A stretch of 46,937 bases of DNA from Candidatus Zambryskiibacteriota bacterium (GTDB lineage: Bacteria; Patescibacteriota; Minisyncoccia; Phycocordibacterales; Zambryskibacteraceae), in assembly GCA_009691335.1 (NCBI GenBank), contig SICR01000003.1:1-46937 (forward strand), read 5' to 3'. Each line of letters begins with the position of its first letter. Positions within the stretch are counted from its first letter, which is position 1. This document shows, one piece after another, positions 7,778 to 15,737 of this stretch. The notes beneath the pieces were generated by a model. It did no database searches and was not told the origin of the DNA. It was given only the letters and a program-made list of their open reading frames with translations. The translations under genes and the position numbers were made by a program.

Positions 7778-7812
7778 ACCTAAATACACAGGGTAACCCT
7801 GTGTATTTAGGT
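7778..7812. repeat. Intergenic hairpin repeat, family 1, copy 3
   Basis: A perfect 16-bp stem: ACCTAAATACACAGGG (7778-7793), loop TAA, complementary arm 7797-7812. It shares the ACACAGGG/CCCTGTGT core with copies at 969 and 5228. The rest of the gap between ftsX and the acetyltransferase gene (7813-7950) shows no gene I can support. Confidence 0.85.
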
Positions 7813-7950
7813 CTCTCGATAACCTATCACGAGTTGGCTGACCTCATCGGTCTCGTTAATCACCCAGTGAGACCCCATAAAGCCTTTTTAGCTTCTTTTA
7901 GTTTACCATTTTGACGCTCTTCGGAATGCTTAAATTTAAGCCGTTAGACT

Positions 7951-8397
7951 TTAAGACCCATACTTCATTAAAATTTGCTTTTCAGTGTTTCCCACTTCTT
8001 GAAAGCCAATCTTCTTGTAAAAATAAATGGCTTTCTCGTTAACGTAATGAACTTCGAGAGTAATTGGTATTCCTGTTGATTCAGATTCATTAATGAGATC
8101 TTTTAGAATAGCTGTTCCAATTCCCTTTCCCTGAAATTCAGGCAAGATCTGAATTCCACCAATATAGATAGATTCAGAAGACCTTACTATTCTCAAACGA
8201 CCAACATCCTTTCCATCAAACTGGATGACTTGGACCTTCCCAGGCTCAAACTTATTTAGATATTCCGCCAACTCTTTATCGTAATCAAGGGCAGTTCTCA
8301 CAATCGATGAGGTTGGCTTCATAGCTTCAATCTTCACATTGAAAAGAAACTCTGCGTCTTTCTGCTCAGATGTTCTTAATGTGTATTTTGGATTCAT
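7951..8397 (-). CDS. GNAT-family N-acetyltransferase
   Basis: A 148-residue single-domain acetyltransferase. The acetyl-CoA binding motif A is IQILPEFQGKGIGTAIL (about residues 92-108, with the Q/RxxGxG/A signature as QGKGIG) and motif B is VNEKAIYFYKKIGFQEVG. The N terminus (LRTSEQKDAEFLFNVKIEAMKP) fits the family. The acceptor substrate cannot be told. Unlike most genes here it has a purine-rich GAGGAG about 12 nt before the ATG and lies beside a transposase remnant and a tRNA gene, so it may be a later acquisition. Confidence 0.88.
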   Translation of the reverse strand: MNPKYTLRTSEQKDAEFLFNVKIEAMKPTSSIVRTALDYDKELAEYLNKFEPGKVQVIQFDGKDVGRLRIVRSSESIYIGGIQILPEFQGKGIGTAILKDLINESESTGIPITLEVHYVNEKAIYFYKKIGFQEVGNTEKQILMKYGS

Positions 8398-8435
8398 GAT
8401 TTATATGCTCCTCGGAGTCTGAACCTATCTCAAAC

Positions 8436-8509
8436 TGGCTGCCGGACTTGGACTCGAACCAAGATACTCGCCTCCAGAGGGCGATGTCCTACCATTAGAC
8501 GATCCGGCA
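8436..8509 (-). tRNA. tRNA-Gln (anticodon CTG)
   Basis: A cloverleaf on the minus strand: acceptor TGCCGGA/TCCGGCA (7 bp), D arm with AATGGTAGGA, anticodon stem TCGCC/GGCGA around loop CTCTGGA with anticodon CTG, T arm with GGTTCGAGTCC. The CCA tail is encoded (8438-8436) after discriminator G. Confidence 0.93.
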
Positions 8510-8605
8510 ATTCTATTCAAGAATATCGGAAAGACGAGGCTTTTTCAATCTCATTTGATATATTCACGGTATATCTAAAGCCGTAACAGTTAGAGTTTGT
8601 ATTTC

Positions 8606-8614
8606 TGTTATAAT
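8606..8614 (+). promoter_or_regulatory. Extended -10 promoter of the flippase-like gene
   Basis: TGT-TATAAT with the perfect hexamer at 8609-8614. No good -35. The predicted start near 8621 gives a leader of about 27 nt to ATG 8648. Confidence 0.5.
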
Positions 8615-8647
8615 GTCTGTTTGATAAAGGTCGTTTCGGTCATCCGC

Positions 8648-9658
8648 ATGAAAATCCCAGAAACCCGCTTCAAAATATCTAAGGCGAGGCTCTTTATAAG
8701 TCTCTTTGTTCTTCTGGGACTGGTAGTCTTTGTCTCAACTCAGTTCGGGGAGGCCAAGAAACTCCTTGTCCTTATCGGGAATGCCAAGTTCTCGTGGCTC
8801 TTGGTAGCTCTCGGGCTCCAAGTGGCCACTTATGTATGTGATGGGGCCAAGTGGCACATATCAATAAAACCAGGCGGCTATGGTCTCAAAATCGGTGTAC
8901 TGACCAAGATGTCCATCGAGCAGCTTTCCTTAAATCAATTTATCCCGTCAATTGGCATGGCGGGGAACGCTGTCGTGGCGCGAGAGATGCTCAATATTGG
9001 CGTACCAGCATGGGTAGTGGCCAAGGCCATGTCTATCGATATTTTGTCGTTGCTTGTTTCTTATGTCGTCATGACAGTTGTGGCAATATTTTTGTTAAAC
9101 AGCGTTGTGCCTATCTATATAATATGGTTTCTCTTGGCTTTTCTCGTCTTTATCACTTCAGTCACTCTGGGTTTCATTTATTTTATTTATAATCATCGGA
9201 CTCTGCGTATATTAAGTTGGTTAAAGCGCTTCAAAATGATACGGATCACCCTCGAGGTTATGTCCGATATCCCACGCGAAGAAGTGGCACCTGTGCAATT
9301 ATTTATCAAGGCAAGTATGCTGCGCTTGGCTATATTTGTCCTAGATGCTATCACTCTCTATGTCCTGATGCTTTCGATTGGTATACCAGTAACTCTCTCG
9401 GCCTCTTTCCTGGCATTTGTGGCAGGTTCAATAGGAGGAGTTGTTAGCTTTCTTCCTGGTGGTATTGGAGGTTTCGAGGGAGCTTGTACTTGGATACTGG
9501 TCCTGTTCGGCACTTCTCTCGAGGCCGCTCTGGCTGGCACGCTTCTGTTGCGTGGATTCGTCTTGTGGTTACCGCTTATACCGGGGCTTATATTTGCTAG
9601 ACGAGAACTCTTTCCCTATGAGCTCTTGAGAAATAGGGGAGAAAGGCAAGAAGATTAA
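8648..9658 (+). CDS. Lysylphosphatidylglycerol synthase-like (UPF0104) membrane protein
   Basis: A 336-residue polytopic membrane protein with about eight helices, matching the transmembrane flippase region of LPG synthase/AglD-type proteins but without the aminoacyl-transfer domain. The signature FLPGGIGGFEGA (about 270-281) is clear, as are QFIPSIGMAGNAVVAREML and the C-terminal LLRGFVLWLPLIPGLI. Such stand-alone domains are thought to move lipids or lipid-linked groups across the membrane; the substrate is unknown. I start it at ATG 8648 because a promoter -10 box (8609-8614) lies downstream of the alternative ATG at 8597. Confidence 0.83.
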   Translation: MKIPETRFKISKARLFISLFVLLGLVVFVSTQFGEAKKLLVLIGNAKFSWLLVALGLQVATYVCDGAKWHISIKPGGYGLKIGVLTKMSIEQLSLNQFIPSIGMAGNAVVAREMLNIGVPAWVVAKAMSIDILSLLVSYVVMTVVAIFLLNSVVPIYIIWFLLAFLVFITSVTLGFIYFIYNHRTLRILSWLKRFKMIRITLEVMSDIPREEVAPVQLFIKASMLRLAIFVLDAITLYVLMLSIGIPVTLSASFLAFVAGSIGGVVSFLPGGIGGFEGACTWILVLFGTSLEAALAGTLLLRGFVLWLPLIPGLIFARRELFPYELLRNRGERQED

Positions 9659-9699
9659 GTTTATAATACTGAAAGTACGAGTTCTTTTGAATTATATTG

Positions 9700-9705
9700 T
9701 AAAAT
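9700..9705 (+). promoter_or_regulatory. -10 box at the start codon of the 9713 gene
   Basis: TAAAAT at 9700-9705, 7 nt before ATG 9713, with no Shine-Dalgarno between; predicted leaderless transcript. Confidence 0.45.
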
Positions 9706-9712
9706 AATATCA

Positions 9713-10342
9713 ATGGTAGTACAAAAGATTGCGCAAGAAATTTCTGGGTTAGAGCACAAAGAATGGCAATTGCTGAAGAGCCTCAATACTCCAGCTAAAG
9801 TCCAAGACTTTCTAAACTCCCTCAAATTTAATTTTGAGAAGAATGGAGAAACCCATCGCTCTGTCAGTGAAGTGCTCAAGAGCAATGAGGCCCACTGTTT
9901 TGAAGGAGCTTTGGTGGCTTCGGCCGCGCTTTGGATACAAGGCAGGAAGCCCATGCTTCTTGACCTAGTGACAGTACATCCGGACTTCGACCATGTGGTA
10001 GCTCTATTTAAAGAAGGGGAGTTCTGGGGAGCGGTTTCCAAAACTAATCATGGAGTATTACGTTACCGCGAACCCATATATAAAAGCATCAGGGAACTAT
10101 CTATGACATACTTCCATGAATACTTCTTATCCAATGGCAAGAAAACTTTGAGGAAATTCTCTAAACCATTTGATTTATCGCTCAATGCTGAATGGCTCAC
10201 AACAAGAGATAACTTAGCGTGGCTCGCGCACAAGCTGGACTGTTCTCCGCACTTCAATATTTTGTCCCCCAAGCAAATAAGAAATTTACGCAAAGCAGAT
10301 AAGGTTGAAATAGAAGTGGGAAATATCGTAGAATATAGATAA
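9713..10342 (+). CDS. Putative transglutaminase-like (papain-fold) protein
   Basis: A 209-residue soluble protein with no signal peptide. The pattern EAHCFEGALVASAALWIQG (Cys62 at the start of a helix), DFDHVVALFKEGEFWGAVSKTNH (His94 on a strand, Asn112 after the next strand) fits the Cys-His-Asn/Asp order of the transglutaminase-like superfamily. That is a fold-level inference from motif order; I do not recognise a named family and cannot say whether it is a protease, amidase or inactive. It is followed 11 nt later by the SemiSWEET gene. Confidence 0.6.
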   Translation: MVVQKIAQEISGLEHKEWQLLKSLNTPAKVQDFLNSLKFNFEKNGETHRSVSEVLKSNEAHCFEGALVASAALWIQGRKPMLLDLVTVHPDFDHVVALFKEGEFWGAVSKTNHGVLRYREPIYKSIRELSMTYFHEYFLSNGKKTLRKFSKPFDLSLNAEWLTTRDNLAWLAHKLDCSPHFNILSPKQIRNLRKADKVEIEVGNIVEYR

Positions 10343-10353
10343 CACTTACTCAC

Positions 10354-10644
10354 ATGGCATTCCATCATTTGCACGCACGCACGAGAGATTCGCATCCATC
10401 CTTAGACAAGGTGCTTTATCTATCCGGAATCATTTCTATCGGGATGATGATTCCACAATTGTGGCTCATATATGGAGAGAAGAATGCCGGAGGCATTGAG
10501 CCTATAACTTGGATCACGCTAGCAGTTCTAGATATTCCATGGATTATCTATGGGTTCGTCCAGAAGGAAAGACCTCTCGTATTCATATACACGCTCTGGC
10601 TTATCGTAAACACTCTGATATTTATCGGATCAGTACTTTACTAA
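10354..10644 (+). CDS. SemiSWEET/PQ-loop transporter
   Basis: A 96-residue protein with three predicted helices (about 20-40, 52-68, 75-95): a single triple-helix bundle of the MtN3/PQ-loop type. It has the signature PQLWLIYGEKNAGGI after helix 1 and the usual ITW start of helix 2. Bacterial SemiSWEETs homodimerise to carry sugars. Substrate is not evident. It is probably co-transcribed with the preceding gene. Confidence 0.85.
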   Translation: MAFHHLHARTRDSHPSLDKVLYLSGIISIGMMIPQLWLIYGEKNAGGIEPITWITLAVLDIPWIIYGFVQKERPLVFIYTLWLIVNTLIFIGSVLY

Positions 10645-10648
10645 AAAC

Positions 10649-10680
10649 GCAAAACGCCTTCCTTGCGGTCGGCGTCTTGC
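10649..10680 (+). terminator. Weak hairpin terminator after the SemiSWEET gene
   Basis: GCAAAACGCC (10649-10658) pairs with GGCGTCTTGC (10671-10680) with one mismatch, 12-nt loop. It lies 5 nt after the stop codon but is not followed by a T tract, so termination efficiency is uncertain. Confidence 0.4.
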
Positions 10681-10812
10681 TCCATAAGTATGCTCTCGGG
10701 CTTATAGTGTGTCAAGTGGAACCTGTGGATATCTCTAAACCCACAAAGTAACTGTCAAACATAACTTGGAACACAACTTGGGATAATTCCAAAACATGAC
10801 AATAGAATCCTC

Positions 10813-10848
10813 TACATCTATAAAACGCTATAGCGTTAGTTAGATGTA
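10813..10848. repeat. Intergenic hairpin, family 2, diverged copy
   Basis: TACATCTA (10813-10820) pairs with TAGATGTA (10841-10848) around an inner perfect palindrome AACGCTATAGCGTT (10824-10837). It is followed by GTATACGTTATTT, a flank shared with the copy at 33962. It lies between convergent genes. The remaining sequence of this 257-nt gap shows no gene. Confidence 0.55.
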
Positions 10849-10901
10849 TACGTTATTTAGTCACGGTCGTGAGAAGGTGACGTATTAAGAAATCAACTAA
10901 G

Positions 10902-12674
10902 TTAAACTCCCAAAATAACGGGAATCACTATGGGCTTCTTGGCTGTGCGCTGGAAGAGGAAGCGGGAGACGTCTTCTGTCACAGCATTCTTGGCATAGTC
11001 GAAGTTTATGGGGTTAGAACCTACGGTCATTTTCTCTATAGAATGTTTGATGATGTTGCGTGCTTCACTTAGAAGTTCTTGAGATTCGCGCAGGTAGACG
11101 AAGCCACGAGCGATGATGTCGGGGGACTTTTTCAATCTACCACTCCTGATGTTGATGAGAGCTATGATGACGAAGATGCCATCCTCGGCAAGCATCTTCC
11201 TGTCACGGATGACAACTTCCGATATGTCTCCGATAGAGAGACCCTCAACCACCATATCGTCCGAAGGAGCTTTCTCTGGAAGCTTCACGAAGGTATTGCC
11301 ATTGTCTCGTATTTCTATAATAGAACCATTGTCAGGGACAAGGATGTTCTCGCGAGGTCGTCCAAGCCTTTCTGAGAGTTCCGCATGCATCTTCAGCCTG
11401 AAGTGACTGCCATGTACGGGCATGAAGTATTTGTAAGGGATTTGCTTATGGATCCATTCTAGCTCGCCGCGCTTACCGTGGCCTGAGGTGTGCACATCTG
11501 AATCAAGATAAGTGATAATCTTGGCGTCATGACGGAAGAGATTGTCCTTGAGTTTGTCTACAGCTCGGTCGTTACCGGGAATAACGGAGGAGGAAAGGAT
11601 AACAGTGTCAGAACGCTGCAAGCGGACATACTTGTGAGTCTTGTTGGACATTCTCATGAGAGCGGCGAATTCTTCACCTTGGGCGCCAGTGGCAATCATC
11701 ATGATTTTGTTCGGAGGATATTTCTCAATATCCTCGATGGGCACGATATCCGAAGTATCGACAAGGTTGAGGTGCTTGATAATTTCAACATTATTCTTCA
11801 TACTCCTGCCTTCAATTAGAACTTTCTTACCGTAACGCTTGGCGCTTTTCAAGAATTCTATAATACGCTCAACTTGCGAAGCGAAGGTGGCGATGATGAT
11901 ACGGCCCGGAGCATCTCTGACGATAGCGTCAATGTTCTTCAATATGGAAGCCTCTGATGTAGAGAATCCCGGTTTGTCGATACCCGTAGAATCCATAGTA
12001 AGGAGCAGGATGTTGCGGTCTTTGAACATTGCGTATTGCTTGAATTCCTTTTCAACTGGAACACCGAGTTCATTCTCCACTCTGACATCGCCGGTGTTTA
12101 CGATATCGCCATAAGGAGTTTCGATAATGATGCCGGTTGAGTCTGGAATAGCGTGAGTCAAGCCGAAGAATCTCACCTTGAAATTGGGTGATATGGGAAT
12201 TGATTTGTCACCAGCATCCACAATACGAATATCTAGAGGTGGAAGATGAGGAAATTCGGCTTGACGCTTCTTAATAAGCAGGGCACCGAATTCTCTGGTA
12301 TAAATCGGTGGATTGCCGAGGCGGGTGATGAGGTAGGGGATGCCTCCGATGTGGTCGAGGTGACCGTGAGTGATAACTAGGGCACGTATCTTACTCTTCC
12401 TATCCTCCAAATACTTAGTGTTTGGTAAAAGGTAATCAATGCCAGGTGTATCGTCGTCTGTGAATTGGATACCAGCATCGACAACGATGATGTCATCGCC
12501 CATCTCAACCACGGTCATGTTCTTGCCGATTTCTTCCACTCCTCCAAGAGGGATAATGCGTAGAGCGTCTCCTATGGGAGGGATAATGTCTGCGGGCTTT
12601 TTGAGCGATATAGGAGCTTGGGTTCGGCGACGCATACTTTTATTTCGTAGGCCGGAAGAGAATGGGGAGTTCAT
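10902..12674 (-). CDS. rnj: Ribonuclease J
   Basis: A 590-residue metallo-beta-lactamase/beta-CASP ribonuclease with 5'-3' exo- and endonuclease activity in RNA decay and rRNA maturation. The zinc motif THGHLDHIGG gives His103, His105, Asp107 and His108; further conserved blocks are LTHAIPDSTGIIIETPYGDIVNTGD, the beta-CASP SSSVIPGND and SDVHTSGHGKR, and a C-terminal domain with DGIFVIIALIN. The first 30 residues are a basic extension. Last gene of a secG - binding protein - RNase J minus-strand run, with 30 nt before it. Confidence 0.94.
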   Translation of the reverse strand: MNSPFSSGLRNKSMRRRTQAPISLKKPADIIPPIGDALRIIPLGGVEEIGKNMTVVEMGDDIIVVDAGIQFTDDDTPGIDYLLPNTKYLEDRKSKIRALVITHGHLDHIGGIPYLITRLGNPPIYTREFGALLIKKRQAEFPHLPPLDIRIVDAGDKSIPISPNFKVRFFGLTHAIPDSTGIIIETPYGDIVNTGDVRVENELGVPVEKEFKQYAMFKDRNILLLTMDSTGIDKPGFSTSEASILKNIDAIVRDAPGRIIIATFASQVERIIEFLKSAKRYGKKVLIEGRSMKNNVEIIKHLNLVDTSDIVPIEDIEKYPPNKIMMIATGAQGEEFAALMRMSNKTHKYVRLQRSDTVILSSSVIPGNDRAVDKLKDNLFRHDAKIITYLDSDVHTSGHGKRGELEWIHKQIPYKYFMPVHGSHFRLKMHAELSERLGRPRENILVPDNGSIIEIRDNGNTFVKLPEKAPSDDMVVEGLSIGDISEVVIRDRKMLAEDGIFVIIALINIRSGRLKKSPDIIARGFVYLRESQELLSEARNIIKHSIEKMTVGSNPINFDYAKNAVTEDVSRFLFQRTAKKPIVIPVILGV

Positions 12675-12704
12675 AAGTTAGATAAGTTAGATAAGTTTAA
12701 TAAG

Positions 12705-14462
12705 TTAGTTCAGGAAGATTTGCCAGATTTTATCCGTCTCGATATACCAGTTTCGTATAGAGATAAATCTGTCTTGAGAAACCGCCAGCGACCCCAAGGT
12801 GACAGCCTTTAGTTTGTCAGGCACGAGATACAAGAAACTTGGAGAGTAAAGGAAGACTGCTGGCACATCTTTCCCAAGCTCAGCTTGGAAGGCTTTGTAA
12901 CTCTTCTCTGCCGCGACAGAGTCGTTTGAGCTCCTAGCTTCTTCGAGGAACTTGTCGGTGCGAGGGTTGGCATAAAGAGCGATATTGAGGCCCGGGTCAT
13001 TTCTCTGAGAAGAATGCCAGAAGGGATAGAGATCGGTGTCTCTCCCAACCACTTCTCCAAACAAGAGTGCGTCGAAGTGTCTCGGACGAATAACGCTTTG
13101 GTTCAGCTCACCAGTCTCAAAGACTAAAAGTTCAATCTTCGCTCCAAGCTTGCTCCATGTATTTACCAGTTCCTCCGCGACTTTGCGGAGTTCCGGCGCG
13201 TCACCAGTAGAGATAGAAAACGACAAACTCATTGTATCCTTTCCTAATTTTTTTTCAAGTATTCTTGTGCTTTCATTTAATTTCCAACCGGCTTTCAAGA
13301 GAATTTCTTTGGCTCGCGTGACATTCTCTTCGTCAGTTGAACTTGCAGTAGATGCAGCTGCCCATGAGTAAACGCCTGCTGGTAATGGACCTTCAATACT
13401 AGTACCATAACCACCGAGAATTGTGGTTACGATGTATTCCTTAGGAGCACTCTCGTTTAGAGCTTGGCGAACTTCTTTTTGTAGAAGAACCTTTGACTTA
13501 CTTTGGTTGAAAAAGACAGCAAATATGCGTGGAAGAGGTGACTGGATGATATTGCCACCCTTGATATGTAGGGTAGAGAGTTTTTCCGGAGAAATACCGC
13601 TAAGACTCTCCACATCGCCCTTGTTGTAAGCTTCCACCAATGATGCTTCTGATGGATAGAAGCGGAAGACGAGATTTTTTATATAAGGTTCTTGACCCAA
13701 TGTGTCCTTAAAAGGCTTGAATTTATAATAATCCGGTATACCGCCTTGGTTTCTCTCAACCCTTTCTACCTGATAAGGGCCCGAGCCGACTGGTAGAGTA
13801 TTGAACTGGCTGAAGGAGAATTCGTCGTCACTGACATTCTTCCAAATATGCTTTGGCAAAATACCAGTGGTCAAGTTGTAGATGAATGGTGTGTACGCTT
13901 TCTTCAAAGTGAACTTAACAGTTCTGTCGTCTACTTTCTCCATAGTCACACCTTCCCAATTACCGCGCTTTGGACTCTTTATAATAGGGTCAATAATCTT
14001 GCCTATGGTAAATATAATGTCGTCGGCTGTAACAGGGGTGCTGTCGTGGAAGAGGGCATTATCGTCTAAAGTGACGGTATAAACCTTTTTATCATCTGAA
14101 ATGGAAATTTCCGCTGCCAGGTCATTTTCTGCTTCGCCTTTGGCATTTAGACGCACCGGGCCTGAATAAACCAGAGTGGTTAAGTTTTTGTCCGCCTCAG
14201 AAAGGGCCAATACCGGATTGATGAAACGCGGATTGCCGACCACTCCTTCTATAAGAGTGCCACCCTTGATAGGAACGCTTGTGAGGTAAGCTTCGCTGAC
14301 ATTCCAAACTAGAGAAACTCCGGAGAGGATAAATAGAGTGGTAAAGAAATAGAAAACAGTTTTTTCTGCGTGGGTAAATGAATTAATGGCGCGCCGGATG
14401 GCGTATTCTTTCGGAATATTGAAGCGTCTCCGTAGGAGAGCCTGAATCTCTTTGTAGCGCAT
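12705..14462 (-). CDS. Membrane-anchored oligopeptide ABC transporter substrate-binding protein
   Basis: A 585-residue SBP_bac_5 (DppA/OppA-like) protein. Residues 1-30 are cytoplasmic and basic, and one transmembrane helix at about 34-55 anchors the solute-binding body. Family features are KGGTLIEGVVGNPRFINPVLA near the body start, NALFHDSTPVTADDIIFT (the usual DGxPxTAxDV region) and VGSGPYQVERV. Normally such proteins deliver peptides to a permease, but no permease or ATPase gene is in this window. It sits between secG (4 nt upstream) and RNase J. Confidence 0.88.
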   Translation of the reverse strand: MRYKEIQALLRRRFNIPKEYAIRRAINSFTHAEKTVFYFFTTLFILSGVSLVWNVSEAYLTSVPIKGGTLIEGVVGNPRFINPVLALSEADKNLTTLVYSGPVRLNAKGEAENDLAAEISISDDKKVYTVTLDDNALFHDSTPVTADDIIFTIGKIIDPIIKSPKRGNWEGVTMEKVDDRTVKFTLKKAYTPFIYNLTTGILPKHIWKNVSDDEFSFSQFNTLPVGSGPYQVERVERNQGGIPDYYKFKPFKDTLGQEPYIKNLVFRFYPSEASLVEAYNKGDVESLSGISPEKLSTLHIKGGNIIQSPLPRIFAVFFNQSKSKVLLQKEVRQALNESAPKEYIVTTILGGYGTSIEGPLPAGVYSWAAASTASSTDEENVTRAKEILLKAGWKLNESTRILEKKLGKDTMSLSFSISTGDAPELRKVAEELVNTWSKLGAKIELLVFETGELNQSVIRPRHFDALLFGEVVGRDTDLYPFWHSSQRNDPGLNIALYANPRTDKFLEEARSSNDSVAAEKSYKAFQAELGKDVPAVFLYSPSFLYLVPDKLKAVTLGSLAVSQDRFISIRNWYIETDKIWQIFLN

Positions 14463-14466
14463 TGTG

Positions 14467-14691
14467 TTAGCGGTTGAGAAGAAGTGGAGCGAACACGGAG
14501 AGGGTGAAAAGGATGCCTATCAAGATAGTGCCGATAAAAAGGGTCTTTTCAAACCCGCGGCGCATGAAGCGTCCTCCAGTAGCGTTATCAGAGCCGAAAC
14601 CGGCCCCAAGACCTGCCTCTGAGCGTTGTAGTAGCACTCCTACGATAAGAAGGATACTTAAAATAACTTGGATATATGGAAGATAAACCAT
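14467..14691 (-). CDS. secG: Protein translocase subunit SecG
   Basis: A 74-residue protein with two transmembrane helices (about 4-22 and 50-70) linked by the SecG loop LLQRSEAGLGAGFGSDNATG. It is the small accessory subunit of the SecYEG channel. First gene of the minus-strand trio; a TATACT -10 box lies upstream on the minus strand near 14712-14717. Confidence 0.93.
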   Translation of the reverse strand: MVYLPYIQVILSILLIVGVLLQRSEAGLGAGFGSDNATGGRFMRRGFEKTLFIGTILIGILFTLSVFAPLLLNR

Positions 14692-14851
14692 TGTCTGTCT
14701 CTTGTTGCTAGAGTATAGTACCCCAGTTTCCCTAGATAAGCAATCAACAGATATACTCTTGAGGTATAAACATAAACGGAAATAGACCTATTTCCCCAAT
14801 TCAATAATTTGTGTAGAATCTCTGATAGAAACCTTGAAAGTGAGGTGATAA

Positions 14852-15325
14852 GTGCTCAAAGTCTTCCGTGTTCTGGTATTTGTCTGCGTCTTCGTCGCCA
14901 CGATGGCACTCTGGGCAGCTCTGCTCCTCGGGACAACTATCTTCTTGATTGTCCGCTGGGTTGTGAAGTCGAGATTCCAAACACCAGAAGAGACCATCGT
15001 TCTCCGGCAGGTGCCTGTGGTACCTGCCGGAGTCGTGGAATTGTGTGAATGCTTTAAGCATGGGTACTACCTGTTCTCTGGTGGCTCAAGAAGTCTTGAA
15101 TTCTGTTCGCGAGAAGGGGCGACACAAGAACTCAAACGGTTCTCGGCTGGCAAAGATGATTGCATCCTTCTGGCGGAAGAAATGGCTAAGCTAGACATTC
15201 TACCAGAGAGTGATGACGAGGTTGGTGAGTTGATTCGACTGACTCGCTTCAACATCAATGTTGAAATACTTATGGGTGAGTGCTATGACGATTCGTCGGG
15301 AACAAGTCTGTACAAGTGTCACTGA
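14852..15325 (+). CDS. Orphan membrane-anchored protein with own promoter and terminator
   Basis: A 157-residue protein starting at GTG 14852, which has a good Shine-Dalgarno GAGGTGA at 14842-14848. Residues 5-33 form a hydrophobic anchor (VLVFVCVFVATMALWAALLL and on), followed by a soluble domain with five cysteines (CECFKHGYYLF, EFCSREG, DDCILLAEE, GECYDDS, YKCH). It has higher GC than its neighbours, a TAGAAT -10 at 14814-14819 and a strong terminator 15 nt after its stop. It contains an 11-bp perfect inverted repeat (15002-15012/15022-15032) within the coding sequence. No family recognised. It resembles the orphan units at 395 and 40640 in organisation, not in sequence. Confidence 0.6.
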   Translation: MLKVFRVLVFVCVFVATMALWAALLLGTTIFLIVRWVVKSRFQTPEETIVLRQVPVVPAGVVELCECFKHGYYLFSGGSRSLEFCSREGATQELKRFSAGKDDCILLAEEMAKLDILPESDDEVGELIRLTRFNINVEILMGECYDDSSGTSLYKCH

Positions 15326-15340
15326 TGCCACGATTTATAC

Positions 15341-15381
15341 AATGGCGTCCTATGAGAGGATAACTCTGATAGGACGCCATT
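15341..15381 (+). terminator. Intrinsic terminator between the orphan gene and groES
   Basis: A perfect 13-bp stem AATGGCGTCCTAT/ATAGGACGCCATT with a further internal GAG/CTC pairing, followed by TTGAATTTATT. The last base of the stem overlaps the groES -35 box. Confidence 0.8.
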
Positions 15382-15409
15382 TGAATTTATTGGCCTATTC
15401 TGGTATAAA
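15381..15409 (+). promoter_or_regulatory. Promoter of groESL
   Basis: TTGAAT (15381-15386), 17-bp spacer, extended -10 TGG-TATAAA (hexamer 15404-15409). The expected start is within a few bases of ATG 15420. No CIRCE element (TTAGCACTC-N9-GAGTGCTAA) is present, so HrcA control is not supported. Confidence 0.65.
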
Positions 15410-15419
15410 GTTGGCATCT

Positions 15420-15737
15420 ATGAATAAGAAAATAGCACCTCTAGGTGATAGGGTTCTAGTGAAGCCTTTTACAGAAGAAGATCTGAGAAAGGGTGACAAG
15501 AAGTCTTCTTTGAAGTTAATTCTCCCCGAATCAATGACCAAGGAGAAGTCGGCTCAGGGGAAGGTTTTGGCCGTCGGCCCCGGCAAGCATATTGATGGCA
15601 AGCTTGTTCCGATATCTCTCAAAGTTGGAGACACTGTAATCTTTTCTAAATACAGTTATGACGAAGTGGAGCAAGATGGCGAGGAATTATATTTATTAAA
15701 AGAAGACAATATTCTAGCGGTAATAAAAAATGGCTAA
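15420..15737 (+). CDS. groES: Co-chaperonin GroES
   Basis: A 105-residue Cpn10. Conserved KIAPLGDRVLVKP at the N terminus, the mobile loop region around residues 19-40 (LRKGDKKSSLKLILPES), GKVLAVGPGK, VGDTVIFSKYSYDEVE and the terminal NILAVI. GroES caps the GroEL folding chamber. The mobile loop is slightly longer than in E. coli. ATG 15420 is chosen because an upstream in-frame start at 15258 would run through the terminator and the promoter. It overlaps groEL by 8 nt. Confidence 0.94.
   Translation: MNKKIAPLGDRVLVKPFTEEDLRKGDKKSSLKLILPESMTKEKSAQGKVLAVGPGKHIDGKLVPISLKVGDTVIFSKYSYDEVEQDGEELYLLKEDNILAVIKNG

Noticed and set aside
15258-15419. Longer N terminus for GroES
   Set aside because: It would run through the orphan gene, a terminator and the groESL promoter; the Cpn10 family start is at 15420.
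15270-15420. CIRCE heat-shock operator before groES
   Set aside because: A GAGTGCTAT word occurs at about 15277 inside the orphan gene, but its inverted partner is missing.
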